NCBI GenBank assembly: GCA_934456365.1
Contig: CAKSHC010000004.1
Location: 1-64,000, forward strand
Reading direction: 5' to 3'
Length of the DNA: 64,000 bases
Source of the DNA: an uncultured Eubacteriales bacterium
Lineage (GTDB): Bacteria > Bacillota > Clostridia > Oscillospirales > UMGS1783
The notes under the pieces were generated by a model. The model ran no database searches. It was not told where the DNA came from and saw nothing but the letters and a program-made list of their open reading frames with translations. This document shows positions 30,038 through 38,788 of this stretch, piece after piece. A program made the position numbers and the translations under genes. Position 1 is the first letter of the stretch. Each line of letters opens with the position of its first letter.

Positions 30038-30669
30038 AAATTTTTCTCCTTATACACGCAGAAATCCCGCAGGGTGCAGTCCCGGCAGCGCGGGGCGCGC
30101 GCCAGGCAAACGGAGCGCCCGTGGGCGATCAGGCGATGGCAGAAGTCCAGCCGCTCCGGCTTGGGGATCAGAGGGGTCAGCTCCCGCTCCACGATCAGCG
30201 GATCGCGGCTGCTGACGAGCCCAAAGCGGTTGGAGAGGCGGATGCAGTGGGTGTCGGCCACGATGCCGGGATCGTGGAAGATCGTGCCGAGGATCACATT
30301 GGCCGTTTTCCGCCCCACGCCGGGCAGCGCCGTCAGCTCCTCCATGGTGGAGGGCACCTGCCCGCCGTGGCGCTCGCACAGGGCGAGCCCGAGGGCGCGC
30401 AGGTTTTTGGCCTTGTTGCGGTAGAAGCCGCAGGAACGGATGATCTCCTCCAGCTCGGCCTGCGGGATATCGCGGTAGTCCTGCGCGGTGCGGCAGCGGG
30501 CAAAGAGGGATTTGGTCACAAGATTGACCCGCTCGTCGGTGCATTGGGCCGACAGGCAGGTGGCCGCCAGCAGCTCGAGAGGGGTTTGGAAATCGAGCGA
30601 GCAGGAAACAACCGGATAGAGCTCCTTGAGCGCGGCCTGAAGCTTTTGCGCCTTTTCCTTTTTTCTCAT
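30034..30669 (-). CDS. nth: Endonuclease III
   Basis: This 211-residue DNA glycosylase has the helix-hairpin-helix LPGVGRKTANVILG (about 115-128), the catalytic aspartate region VADTHCIRLSNRFG and the 4Fe-4S cluster cysteines in CLARAPRCRDCTLRDFC. It removes oxidised pyrimidines. The ATG at 30669 overlaps the rarA stop (ATGA); upstream codons belong to a shadow frame of rarA. Confidence 0.95.
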   Translation of the reverse strand: MRKKEKAQKLQAALKELYPVVSCSLDFQTPLELLAATCLSAQCTDERVNLVTKSLFARCRTAQDYRDIPQAELEEIIRSCGFYRNKAKNLRALGLALCERHGGQVPSTMEELTALPGVGRKTANVILGTIFHDPGIVADTHCIRLSNRFGLVSSRDPLIVERELTPLIPKPERLDFCHRLIAHGRSVCLARAPRCRDCTLRDFCVYKEKNL

Positions 30670-31931
30670 TTGGATTCGTCCTTTATGCGGTCCCAGTAGG
30701 CGCGGGTGGCCTGTTCGAGCTTGTTGTCGCCGGGGGTGTAGTAGACGCGGTTTTTGAGATCGGCGGGCAGGTAGGCCTGCTTGACGTAGTGGTTGGGGAA
30801 GGAATGCGGGTAGCGGTAGGTCAGCCCGCGGCCGAGCTTTTCGGCGCCGGCGTAGTGTGCGTCGCGCAGATGCGGCGGCACCTCCACCCCCAGACCCTGC
30901 TCCACATCCTGCCATGCCTGCTCGATGGCCAAAATGCCGGAATTGGATTTGGGCGCTGTGGCGACCAGGATCACCGCGTCGGCCAGCGGGATGCGCGCCT
31001 CGGGCAGGCCGACCTGGAGCGCGGTGTCGACCGCCGCCTTGCAGAAGGTGAGCGCCGAGGGGTAGGCCAGCCCCACATCCTCGGCGGCCGTGACCAGAAG
31101 CCGGCGGCAAACCCCCGGCAGATCCCCGCCCGCGAGCAGGCGGGCAAGATAGAAGAGAGCGGCGTTTTCGTCCGAGCCGCGCAGGCTCTTCTGAAAGGCC
31201 GAAAGAAGATCGTAGTGGATGTCGCTGTCGCGGTCGTAGCGCACCGCGCCGCTCTGGGCGGCCTCCTGCGCGGCTTCGGCTGTGATCTCGATCTTATCCT
31301 GCCCCACCCGGCCCATCGCCAGAAGCTCCAGCGCGCCGAGCGCCTTGCGCACATCGCCCGCCGAAAGGGCGGCGATGGCGTCGAGGGCTTCGTCGGTCGC
31401 GGTGATCTCGGCCTGGCGTTCGCTTTGCAGAATGGTCAGCGCGCGCCGCAGCGCCCGCACGATCTCGGTGCGCGGCACCGGCTTGAATTCAAACACGGTG
31501 CAGCGGGAGAGCAGCGCGCCGTAAACGTAGAAGTAGGGGTTTTCGGTGGTGGAGGCGATCAGGGTGATCCCGCCGTTTTCCACACACTCCAAAAGCGCCT
31601 GCTGCTGTTTTTTGTTGAAGTATTGGATCTCGTCGAGGTAGAGGAGCACCCCGCCCGGGGCGAGAAGAGTGTCGACCTCGTCGATCACGGCCTTGACGTC
31701 GGAAAGGGAAGCGGTGGTGGCGTTGAGCTTATGCAGCCGCTTGCCCGAGGCGGCGGCCAGGATGTTGGCCGTCGTCGTTTTTCCGGTGCCGGGCGGGCCG
31801 GTGAAGATCATATTGGGCAGCTGCCCCGAATCGGCGATCCGGCGCAGAAGCTTGCCCTTTCCCAGAATATGCTGCTGCCCGACCACCTCGTCCAGGCTTT
31901 GCGGGCGCAGCCGATCGGCCAAAGGCTTCAT
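30666..31931 (-). CDS. rarA: Replication-associated AAA ATPase RarA (MgsA)
   Basis: This 421-residue protein begins with PLADRLRPQSLDEVVGQQHIL and has Walker A GPPGTGKTTTANILA (about 46-60), LYLDEIQYFNKKQQ, and a C-terminal tetramerisation region ending NHYVKQAYLPADLK. It acts at stalled replication forks. It is second in a glyA-rarA-nth-pyk operon; this mix of functions suggests growth-linked transcription. Confidence 0.95.
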   Translation of the reverse strand: MKPLADRLRPQSLDEVVGQQHILGKGKLLRRIADSGQLPNMIFTGPPGTGKTTTANILAAASGKRLHKLNATTASLSDVKAVIDEVDTLLAPGGVLLYLDEIQYFNKKQQQALLECVENGGITLIASTTENPYFYVYGALLSRCTVFEFKPVPRTEIVRALRRALTILQSERQAEITATDEALDAIAALSAGDVRKALGALELLAMGRVGQDKIEITAEAAQEAAQSGAVRYDRDSDIHYDLLSAFQKSLRGSDENAALFYLARLLAGGDLPGVCRRLLVTAAEDVGLAYPSALTFCKAAVDTALQVGLPEARIPLADAVILVATAPKSNSGILAIEQAWQDVEQGLGVEVPPHLRDAHYAGAEKLGRGLTYRYPHSFPNHYVKQAYLPADLKNRVYYTPGDNKLEQATRAYWDRIKDESK

Positions 31932-31940
31932 ACCGGCGCC

Positions 31941-33185
31941 TCAGCGATACAGGGGATGCTTTTCGGTCAGGATCCCCACCCGGTCGCGAATCTCGTCGGC
32001 CCGGGCTTCGAAGTCGGTCGCCGTCAGGTAGATCAGACGGGCCACCTCGCGGAAATCCTCCTCGTCGAAGCCTCTGGTGGTCGCCGCCGGGGTGCCCACC
32101 CGGATGCCGCTCGTGATCGAGGGCTTTTCGGGATCGAAGGGGATGGTGTTTTTGTTGACGGTGATAAACACCTCGTCGAGCCGCCGCTCGAGCTCCTTGC
32201 CGCTGATGCCCATGCGCCGCAGGTCGATCAGGATGAGGTGGTTGTCCGTCCCGCCGGAAACCAGGTCGAACCCGAGTTTTAAGAGCTCGTCGGCCATGGC
32301 GGCGGCGTTGGACACGATTTTCTTCGCATAATCCTTGAAGGCGGGCTTTAAGGCCTCGCCGAAGGCCACGCCCTTGGCCGCGATCACATGCATCAGCGGC
32401 CCGCCCTGCGTGCCGGGGAAGATGGCCTTATCGATGGCCTTGGCGTATTCCTCGCGGCAGAGGATCAGGCCGCCGCGCGGCCCGCGCAGGGTTTTGTGGG
32501 TCGTGGTGGTCACCACATCGGCATAGAGCACCGGATTGGGATGCAGCCCCGCCGCGACCAGCCCGGCGATGTGGGCCATATCCACGAAATGATACGCCCC
32601 CACCTTTTTGGCGATCGCGCCGATGCGCTCGAAATCGATGATCCGCGGATAGGCGCTCGCCCCCGAAAGGATCATCTTCGGGCGGCATTCCAGAGCCTTG
32701 CGCTCGAGCTCGTCGTAGTCGATCCGCCCGTCGGATTCGCGCACCCCGTAGGGCACGATGTTGTAGTAGCGGCCGGAGAAGTTGACCGGCGAGCCATGGG
32801 TCAGATGCCCGCCGTGGGCCAGGTTCATGCCCATCACGGTATCGCCCGGATTCAGGAGGGCGTAGTAGACTGCCATGTTGGCCTGCGCGCCCGAATGCGG
32901 CTGCACATTGGCGTGCTCTGCGCCGAAGAGCTCCTTGGCGCGCTCGCGCGCCAGATCCTCGCACAGATCCACAAATTCGCAGCCGCCGTAGTAGCGGTGC
33001 GCCGGGTAGCCCTCGGCGTATTTATTGGTCAGAAAAGAGCCCATTGCGGCCATCACGGCCTCGCTCACGAAGTTTTCGCTGGCGATCAGCTCGATGTTGC
33101 GGCGCTGGCGGGCCAGCTCCTTGCCCATCGCGGTGGCCATGTCCAGATCGGACGTCGCCAAAAGATTCAAATTTTCCTGGATCAT
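31941..33185 (-). CDS. glyA: Serine hydroxymethyltransferase
   Basis: This 414-residue PLP enzyme has RRNIELIASENFVSEAV, HSGAQANMAVY, VDMAHIAGLVAAG and the PLP lysine in TTTTHKTLRGPRGG (near 230). It interconverts serine and glycine and supplies one-carbon units. Both a GTG at 33191 and an ATG at 33185 are in frame; GGAGG stands nine bases from the ATG but only three from the GTG, so I prefer the ATG. A strong promoter lies upstream. Confidence 0.96.
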   Translation of the reverse strand: MIQENLNLLATSDLDMATAMGKELARQRRNIELIASENFVSEAVMAAMGSFLTNKYAEGYPAHRYYGGCEFVDLCEDLARERAKELFGAEHANVQPHSGAQANMAVYYALLNPGDTVMGMNLAHGGHLTHGSPVNFSGRYYNIVPYGVRESDGRIDYDELERKALECRPKMILSGASAYPRIIDFERIGAIAKKVGAYHFVDMAHIAGLVAAGLHPNPVLYADVVTTTTHKTLRGPRGGLILCREEYAKAIDKAIFPGTQGGPLMHVIAAKGVAFGEALKPAFKDYAKKIVSNAAAMADELLKLGFDLVSGGTDNHLILIDLRRMGISGKELERRLDEVFITVNKNTIPFDPEKPSITSGIRVGTPAATTRGFDEEDFREVARLIYLTATDFEARADEIRDRVGILTEKHPLYR

Positions 33186-33220
33186 TTTCACAGTCCTCCT
33201 CGAGAAAATTCTCTTTTTTT

Positions 33221-33249
33221 ATTATACAATTCCGCCCCGCGGATTACAA
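33221..33249 (-). promoter_or_regulatory. Promoter of glyA-rarA-nth-pyk
   Basis: Minus-strand TTGTAA (33249-33244), a 17-base spacer and TATAAT (33226-33221). Confidence 0.85.
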
Positions 33250-33270
33250 GCTCCGCCCTGCGGTTTCGAA

Positions 33271-35400
33271 TCAAAACTTCATGGTCAGCGAGATGCGGCC
33301 CCGCTTTTCGTCGACCTCCAGAACCTTCACCCGCACCACGTCGCCCACCTTGAGCACCTCCAGCGGGTGCTTGATGAAGCGGTTGGTGATCCGCGAAATA
33401 TGCACCAGCCCGTCCTGATGCACCCCGATGTCCACAAAGGCCCCGAAGTCCACACAGTTGCGCACCGTGCCGGTCAGCTCCTGCCCCGGCTTCAGATCCT
33501 TGATGTCCAGAAGATCGGAACGTAAAACCGGCACCGGCAGCGCCTCGCGCGGGTCGCGCCCCGGCCGGGTAAGCTCGGCGATCATGTCTTGGAGGGTGGG
33601 CAGCCCCACGCCGCAGCGCTCGGCAAGCGAGGAAAGCCCCTCCTTTTGCGCCCGCTCGGAAAGATCGGAAAAGCTCCTTTCGGTTTTCCTGTAGCCGCAG
33701 CTTGCGAGTAAAATCCGCGCCGCGCCGTAGCTTTCCGGGTGCACGAAGGTGCGGTCCAGGATCTCCTCGCTCTGCGGCAGATGCAGAAAGCCCGCCGCCT
33801 GCTCAAAGGCCTTTTTGCCGAGCTTGGGAACTTTGAGAAGCGCCTTGCGGTTGGCGAAGGCGCCGTTTTCCTCGCGGTAGGCCACGATGTTTTTCGCCAG
33901 CGCCGGGCCGATGCCCGCCACCCGCGACAAAAGGGGAGCGGAGGCCGTGTTGAGATCCACCCCCACGGCGTTGACGCAGTCGACCACCACCCCGTCGAGC
34001 TTGTCGGACAGCTCGCGCTGGGGCATGTCGTGCTGATACTGGCCCACGCCGATCGCCTTGGGCTCGATCTTCACCAGCTCGGCCAAAGGATCCTGCAGCC
34101 GCCGCGCGATCGAAACGGCGCTGCGCAGCGAAACGTCGTACTGCGGGAATTCCTCGCTGCCCAGCTTGCTGGCCGAGTACACGCTCGCGCCCGCCTCGCT
34201 GACCACCATATACTGCACCGAAAGCCCGTGCTCCCGGATCAGATCGGCCACAAAGATCTCGCTTTCCTTGGAGGCGGTGCCGTTGCCGATCGAGATCACC
34301 TGCACCCCGTGCCGGCGGATGAGCGCCAAAAGCTTTTCGGCCGCCTCGGCCTTGCGGTTCTGCGGCGGGGTGGGATAGACCACCGCCACATCCAAAACCG
34401 CGCCCGTCGGGTCCACCACCGCGATCTTGCATCCGGTGCGGTAGGCCGGATCCAGCCCCAAAACCACCCGGCCGGGCAGCGGAGGGGTCATCAGATAGCT
34501 TTTCAGATTCGCGCCGAATACCTCGATCGCCGCCGCGCAGGCCTTTTCGGTCAGAGAGGCGCGCACCTCCCGCTCCAAGGAGGGGAAGATCAGGCGGGAA
34601 TAGGCGTCGTCGGCCGCGGCGCGCACCTGCGCGCTCGCCGGGGAAGAGCCCCGCACAAAGGCGCTCTCGCAGAGGGAGAGCGCCGCCGGCTCATCCACCA
34701 GAAGGGAAACCTTCAGAAAGCCCTCGCGTTCGCCCCGGTCAAGCGCCAGCACCCGATGGCCCGCCATCCGGCGCACCCCCTCGGAGAAATCGGCGTAGGT
34801 CGCGTAGGGAGTGTCCTCTACCCCCTTCTGCCCCTCGGCGCGGATGCTCCCGCGGGAAAAGCAGAGCTCGCGCAGCCGGGCGCGCAGAGCGGCGTCGTCC
34901 GAGACCCGCTCGGCCAAAATATCGCGCGCCCCGGAAAGAGCGGCGGCCGTGTCAGGCACCTCGTCTGAGAGGAAGGCATGGGCCAGCGCCTCGGGATCGT
35001 CCTGCGCCCTTTGCTCCAAAAGGCGCTCGGCCAGAGGCGTCAGCCCCCGGGCGGCGGCCATGGTGGCGCGGGTTTTGCGCTTTGGACGGAAGGGGCGGTA
35101 AAGATCCTCCAGCTCGGCTAAGATGGTGGCCTTGGAAAGCGCGTCCCGGATCTCGTCGGTCAGGTTGCCCTGCTCGCGGATGGCCGTTTCGATCTCGGTG
35201 CGCCGGGTTTCAAAGGCGCGCAGATAGCGCAGCCGCTCCTCGAGGGTGCGCAGCTGCTCGTCGTCGAGCGAGCCGGTCATTTCCTTGCGGTAGCGGGCGA
35301 TGAAGGGCACGGTGTTGCCCGCGTCGAGCAGCTCCACGGCCGCTTCGGCCTGGGACGGGCGAATGTTCAGTTCCCGGGAAAGGGTTTGCAGAATATCCAT
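33271..35400 (-). CDS. tex: Tex-family S1 RNA-binding protein
   Basis: This 709-residue protein shows the Tex layout. It has an N-terminal helical region (NTVPFIARYRKEMTGSLDDEQLR), a YqgF-like RNase H fold (VVLGLDPAYRTGCKIAVVD), helix-hairpin-helix motifs (VGVDLNTASAPLLSRVAGIG) and a C-terminal S1 domain (GQELTGTVRNCVDFGAFVDIGV). It is a nucleic-acid-binding accessory transcription factor. The RBS is a short GGAG. It is separate from glyA, which has its own promoter. Confidence 0.95.
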   Translation of the reverse strand: MDILQTLSRELNIRPSQAEAAVELLDAGNTVPFIARYRKEMTGSLDDEQLRTLEERLRYLRAFETRRTEIETAIREQGNLTDEIRDALSKATILAELEDLYRPFRPKRKTRATMAAARGLTPLAERLLEQRAQDDPEALAHAFLSDEVPDTAAALSGARDILAERVSDDAALRARLRELCFSRGSIRAEGQKGVEDTPYATYADFSEGVRRMAGHRVLALDRGEREGFLKVSLLVDEPAALSLCESAFVRGSSPASAQVRAAADDAYSRLIFPSLEREVRASLTEKACAAAIEVFGANLKSYLMTPPLPGRVVLGLDPAYRTGCKIAVVDPTGAVLDVAVVYPTPPQNRKAEAAEKLLALIRRHGVQVISIGNGTASKESEIFVADLIREHGLSVQYMVVSEAGASVYSASKLGSEEFPQYDVSLRSAVSIARRLQDPLAELVKIEPKAIGVGQYQHDMPQRELSDKLDGVVVDCVNAVGVDLNTASAPLLSRVAGIGPALAKNIVAYREENGAFANRKALLKVPKLGKKAFEQAAGFLHLPQSEEILDRTFVHPESYGAARILLASCGYRKTERSFSDLSERAQKEGLSSLAERCGVGLPTLQDMIAELTRPGRDPREALPVPVLRSDLLDIKDLKPGQELTGTVRNCVDFGAFVDIGVHQDGLVHISRITNRFIKHPLEVLKVGDVVRVKVLEVDEKRGRISLTMKF

Positions 35401-35411
35401 GGTTCTCCTTT

Positions 35412-35443
35412 GAAAAAGGGCGATCTCTCAGTGAGAATCGCCC
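35412..35443 (-). terminator. Terminator of the gtrA gene
   Basis: GGGCGAT and ATCGCCC arms (35418-35443) surround a 12-base region that is itself self-complementary. On the minus strand the stem is followed by TTTTT, and it overlaps the gtrA stop codon. Confidence 0.75.
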
Positions 35444-35874
35444 TCGATTTCGGGTTTTTGCTCTTTTGCCGGTCGGAAGGCAAAAGCATTGAGCACCAGA
35501 AAGGTCACCGGCCCGGCAAAGAGAATGGCGATGCCGTGCGCCAGGAAGTCCGGCAGCCCGATCACCTCGCCGCAGAGAAACACCAGCCCCTGCTGCAGAA
35601 GGAAGGTCGGCACATAGGAAAGGATATATTTGATCAGGCGCTTGAAGGAGGGCGACTGATGGAAGGTGAAGAAAGAATTGAGGAAATAGCCGCACAAAAG
35701 CGCGGTGGCATAGCCCACCGCCTTGGCCGCGTTGATCTGCAGGGAGAAAAGCGAGGAAAGCAGGGTGCTGACCCCCATGTCCACGCCGCTGTCAAACAGC
35801 CCTACGCAGAAAAAGAGCAGAAATTTTTTGGTCAGAAAGGTTCTCCGGAACCGATTGAAAAGTTTGGAAATCAA
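35428..35874 (-). CDS. GtrA-family membrane protein
   Basis: This 148-residue protein has four hydrophobic segments and the GtrA motifs LLFFCVGLFDSGVDMGVSTLL and AKAVGYATALLCGYFLNSFFTF. GtrA-like proteins are thought to help flip undecaprenyl-linked sugars used to decorate the cell surface. The start is a TTG at 35874 with GGGGAGG nine bases upstream. No glycosyltransferase is adjacent. A TATAAT with extended TGG lies upstream on the minus strand near 35910-35915. Confidence 0.85.
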   Translation of the reverse strand: MISKLFNRFRRTFLTKKFLLFFCVGLFDSGVDMGVSTLLSSLFSLQINAAKAVGYATALLCGYFLNSFFTFHQSPSFKRLIKYILSYVPTFLLQQGLVFLCGEVIGLPDFLAHGIAILFAGPVTFLVLNAFAFRPAKEQKPEIEGDSH

Positions 35875-35925
35875 GCAGGGCTGCCTCCCCTCTGTTCAGT
35901 GAAACTTATTATACCAAACCCCACG

Positions 35926-35968
35926 CAAAAAAGCAAGGTGCAAGGCAGAGGCCTGCACCTTGTTTTTT
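35926..35968. terminator. Bidirectional terminator between gtrA and the amino acid ABC operon
   Basis: The stem CAAGGTGCA/TGCACCTTG (35934-35962) is flanked by T or A runs on both sides. It overlaps the stop codon of the ATPase gene. Confidence 0.8.
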
Positions 35969-36713
35969 ATAACGTCAGAATGCTTTGAATGAAGCTCTTC
36001 ACCCGTTCGTCCTCCGGGCTTTCAAACACCCGCTCGGGCGGCGCATCCATCACGATCCCTCCGTCGGCCATGAAAAGCACTCGGTCGGAGGAGGCGCGGG
36101 CAAAGCCCATCTCATGGGTCACCACCAGCATGGTCATCTTGCTTTCGTGCAGATCCCGCATCACCGCCAAAACCTCGCCCGTCAGCTGCGGATCGAGGGC
36201 CGAGGTCGGCTCGTCAAACAGAAGAATATCGGGATTGCGCATCAGCGCCCGGGCGATCGCCACCCGCTGCGCCTGCCCGCCCGAAAGGGTGCCCGGCTTC
36301 TGATCCTCCTTGTCCGAAAGACCCACCTGGCGCAGAAGCTCCCGCGCCCGCGCCACGGCCTCGTCGCGCGAAAGCTCCTTGTTTTCCACCGGCGCGCAGA
36401 TCAGGTTTTTCATCACGCTCATGTGCGGAAACAGGTTGAAATTCTGAAACACCATCCCCATCGGCGCGATCGCCTCGCGCCGGGCACGGGTCATTTCGCC
36501 GTTTTGCATCAGAGGGCGACCTTCGATGAAAATATCGCCCGCGTCGGCCTGCTCGAGGGCAATCAGACAGCGCAGCATCGTGCTTTTGCCGGTGCCGCTC
36601 GGTCCGATCACCGAAACCGTTTCTCCGCGCTCGACCCCAAAGCTCACATTCCGGAGAACCTCCACTCCCTCAAAGGCCTTGCAAAGCCCCTTTACGGCAA
36701 TCATCTCGGTCAT
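35967..36713 (-). CDS. Polar amino acid ABC transporter ATPase (GlnQ/HisP type)
   Basis: This 248-residue ATPase has Walker A GPSGTGKST (about 35-43), Q-loop MVFQNFNLFPHMSVMKN, signature LSGGQAQRVAIARAL and Walker B ILLFDEPTSALDP. All are typical of the polar amino acid uptake family. The ATG at 36713 follows the permease stop after one base. It is last in a binding protein-permease-ATPase operon. The exact amino acid cannot be told. Confidence 0.93.
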   Translation of the reverse strand: MTEMIAVKGLCKAFEGVEVLRNVSFGVERGETVSVIGPSGTGKSTMLRCLIALEQADAGDIFIEGRPLMQNGEMTRARREAIAPMGMVFQNFNLFPHMSVMKNLICAPVENKELSRDEAVARARELLRQVGLSDKEDQKPGTLSGGQAQRVAIARALMRNPDILLFDEPTSALDPQLTGEVLAVMRDLHESKMTMLVVTHEMGFARASSDRVLFMADGGIVMDAPPERVFESPEDERVKSFIQSILTL

Positions 36714-36714
36714 A

Positions 36715-37365
36715 TCAGTACCCCACTTTCTTTTCCAGTCGGGCAAAGAGCTTGGTCAGCAGCGTGTTCATCAGGAGATAGAAGAGCGCCGCCACGGCAT
36801 AGGCGGTCGCGTTGACGTCGCGGTTGACTGCCGCCTTGGCAAAGAAAAGGATCTCGGTCACCCCCACAGCCGTGACAAGCGCCGTATCCTTGACCAGCGT
36901 GATGCATTCGTTGCTCACCGCCGGCAGCGTGACCCGCAGCATCTGCGGCAGGATGATTTTCATCTGCGTTTTGGCGGGCGAAAGCCCCAGAACCCAGGCC
37001 GCCTCGGCCTGCCCCCGGTCGATGGACAAAAGCCCGCCCCGGAAGATCTCGCAGAAATAGGCCGCATAATTGAGCACAAAGCCCACGCAGGAGGCCGTGA
37101 AGCGGTCCATCGTGAGATATGTCCCGATCACCGGGATGGCCGGCAGCCCGTAGTAGAGGAAAAAGAGCTGCAAAAGCAGAGGCGTGCCCCGCAGGAGCCA
37201 GGTGTAGAACCAGGAAATCCCCCGGAACACGGCAAAGCGGCTGCGCCGCAGAAAGGTCAGGGCGAAGCCGAGCGGAAGCGAGCAGACGGCCGTGATCAGA
37301 AAAAGGCCCAGCGTGTATTTCACCCCGGGCAAGAGCGATCCGGCCAGGCGGATGATATAATCCAT
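36715..37365 (-). CDS. Polar amino acid ABC transporter permease
   Basis: This 216-residue inner-membrane protein begins MDYIIRLAGSLLPGVKYTLGLFLITA and contains WFYTWLLRGTPLLLQLFFLYYGLP and the docking segment EAAWVLGLSPAKTQMKIILP. These are the signature of the His/Glu/Gln/Arg/opine permease family. It probably works as a homodimer. A hairpin stands between it and the binding protein gene. Confidence 0.93.
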   Translation of the reverse strand: MDYIIRLAGSLLPGVKYTLGLFLITAVCSLPLGFALTFLRRSRFAVFRGISWFYTWLLRGTPLLLQLFFLYYGLPAIPVIGTYLTMDRFTASCVGFVLNYAAYFCEIFRGGLLSIDRGQAEAAWVLGLSPAKTQMKIILPQMLRVTLPAVSNECITLVKDTALVTAVGVTEILFFAKAAVNRDVNATAYAVAALFYLLMNTLLTKLFARLEKKVGY

Positions 37366-37381
37366 GGTTTCTCCTCAGAAA

Positions 37382-37405
37382 AGCTGCCCGCCGAAGCGGG
37401 CAGCT
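37382..37405 (-). terminator. Intra-operon hairpin between binding protein and permease
   Basis: A perfect 10-bp stem AGCTGCCCGC/GCGGGCAGCT with a TTCG tetraloop (minus strand) is followed by TTTTC. In ABC operons such hairpins cause partial termination or protect the 3' end of the binding-protein mRNA, so that more receptor than permease is made. Confidence 0.7.
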
Positions 37406-37417
37406 CCGTTTCCTTTT

Positions 37418-38248
37418 TTACTTCGTGCGGATCAGGTAGCGGCCGACTACCTCGTCCACCACCATCACGTCGATCCGTCCTGCCTTCAGATCCAGATAGC
37501 AGGCCACGTTGTCTTCATACTGCACCAGCTCGCCGATCCGGGAGAAAACCTCCGTTTTTTCCACCGCGCTCAGAGCCGTCGAGCCCGATTGGAGGCCAAC
37601 CTTCTTGCCCGCCATATCGGAGATCTTCTGAATGGAGGAGCTGTCGCCGGCGATCATCACCTGCGCGTTGGCAAGATAGGCCTTGGGAATAAACATGGCC
37701 TCCAGCCGTCCGTCGTCGATGCTCATGCCGTTCCAGATGCAGTCGATGTTGCCGGAATTGAGCTCCATCTCCTTGGCCGCCCAGTTGATCGGCTGCAAAA
37801 CCAGCTCCACTCCCAGTCGCTTGCACACCTCGCGCGCCAGATCCACGTCAAAGCCCACGATCTCATTGTTTTCGTTCAGAAAGCCCATCGGCGGAAAGGA
37901 GGCATCCAGCCCCATCACCAGCTTGCCCTTCTGCAAAATCTTCTCCAGCGAATCGTCGCCCTCGGGGATGGCTTCGTCCTCCAGATAGGGGTTGTCCTTC
38001 ACAATATCCTCGGCAAACCAGTCCTTGCTGATCTTGGCCGCCGTGCCGTCGGCGATCATCGCCGAAAGCTGATCCACCACCGCGCGGCCCAGGGCGATGT
38101 CGCCGCTGCGGAAGCCGATCCCGTATTCCTCCGCAGCCAGCTTCTCTTCCTTGACCACGTAGCTCACGCTCTCCGGCTGCTGCGAGCAGCCGGCGAAAAT
38201 TCCCACCAGCGCCAGCAGCGCCAGAACCGTTGCAATCGTCTTTTTCAT
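37418..38248 (-). CDS. Amino acid ABC transporter substrate-binding lipoprotein
   Basis: This 276-residue protein has a lipoprotein signal (ALLALVGIFAGC, Cys at about 20). It has the family-3 receptor features KLVMGLDASFPPMGFLNENNEIVGFDVDLAREVCKRLG and an INWAAKEMELNSGNIDCIWNGMS segment. It feeds the downstream permease and ATPase. Oddly, the early part (YGIGFRSGDIALGRAVVDQLSAMIADGTAAKISKDWFGED-like order) resembles the usual C-terminal end of the family, so the domain looks circularly permuted; the C-terminus ends MVVDEVVGRYLI. Confidence 0.9.
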   Translation of the reverse strand: MKKTIATVLALLALVGIFAGCSQQPESVSYVVKEEKLAAEEYGIGFRSGDIALGRAVVDQLSAMIADGTAAKISKDWFAEDIVKDNPYLEDEAIPEGDDSLEKILQKGKLVMGLDASFPPMGFLNENNEIVGFDVDLAREVCKRLGVELVLQPINWAAKEMELNSGNIDCIWNGMSIDDGRLEAMFIPKAYLANAQVMIAGDSSSIQKISDMAGKKVGLQSGSTALSAVEKTEVFSRIGELVQYEDNVACYLDLKAGRIDVMVVDEVVGRYLIRTK

Positions 38249-38460
38249 GTTGAGTTCCTCCGTGTTTTTCTTCGTTGTCGGTATTCTACACTTTATTGTG
38301 TTAAAACGCTAATGCGAAGAAACGCGCACAAGGCCGGATTTCTCCGGATTTTCTTTTGAAAGCTCGCGAAAGCTCCGTTTTTCGCAGTTTTTCAAAATTT
38401 TCAAAAAGAGCGGCGCGAAAAAAGGGGGCGGCCATATACTGGAAGAGGGAGGTGATGAGC

Positions 38461-38607
38461 GTGTGCCGGAAGAAGAACGAGAAGTTCGGGCTTTTCATCA
38501 TCGGGTTGGCGGTTGGCATTCTGTTGAGCGTGGTGATTCCGGACACGGTTGTGATCTTCCTGTTGGCGGGGCTTTGCCTCGTGGTAGGAATTCTGCTGAT
38601 GCGATAG
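38461..38607 (+). CDS. Small two-span membrane protein upstream of spoVM
   Basis: This is about 48 residues: a basic start (CRKKNEKFG) and two hydrophobic segments (LFIIGLAVGILLSVVIP and VVIFLLAGLCLVVGILLM). A strong GGAGGTGAT site lies at 38448-38456; GTG at 38461 is best spaced, with ATG at 38455 as an alternative. It is ten bases before the SpoVM-like gene, so the two are probably co-transcribed during sporulation. I do not recognise a family. Confidence 0.6.
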   Translation: MCRKKNEKFGLFIIGLAVGILLSVVIPDTVVIFLLAGLCLVVGILLMR

Positions 38608-38617
38608 GAGGCATAGA

Positions 38618-38698
38618 ATGAAGATCGTGGTGTGGAGGCCGCGCGGTGTGATGGCGGCGCTTCTGCGGCGGCTTTTCCGGGTGGATTCCCGTACATAA
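38618..38698 (+). CDS. spoVM: SpoVM-like stage V sporulation peptide
   Basis: This is a 26-residue peptide, the same length as Bacillus SpoVM. It starts MKIVVWRPRG, has a proline near position 8-9 and continues with the amphipathic MAALLRRLFR. Arg17 matches the Bacillus peptide. SpoVM inserts into the convex face of the forespore membrane and anchors the SpoIVA coat basement. AGGAGG stands seven bases before the ATG. The following gene encodes a SipL-like SpoIVA partner, which strongly supports this reading. The gene is too short for most gene finders. The sequence is diverged and only length, charge pattern and context support it. Confidence 0.72.
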   Translation: MKIVVWRPRGVMAALLRRLFRVDSRT

Positions 38699-38706
38699 AA
38701 GAAAAA

Positions 38707-38736
38707 GGGAGGGGCCGGCGGCTCCTCCCGCATATT
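38707..38736 (+). terminator. Possible weak terminator after spoVM
   Basis: GGGAGG (38707-38712) pairs with CCTCCC (38724-38729) and is followed by a T-rich stretch. The T run overlaps the -35 region of the next promoter. Confidence 0.4.
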
Positions 38737-38758
38737 TTTGCCTTTCGCGCCATAGATT
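38730..38758 (+). promoter_or_regulatory. Sigma-E-like promoter of sipL
   Basis: GCATATT (38730-38736), a 14-base spacer and CATAGATT (38751-38758) match the mother-cell sigma-E pattern (about GCATATT-N14-CATACAnT). The expected start is about 38766, ten bases before the GACGAGG ribosome site. Confidence 0.6.
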
Positions 38759-38788
38759 GAAACATCAAAGAAAGACGAGGTGCAAGCT

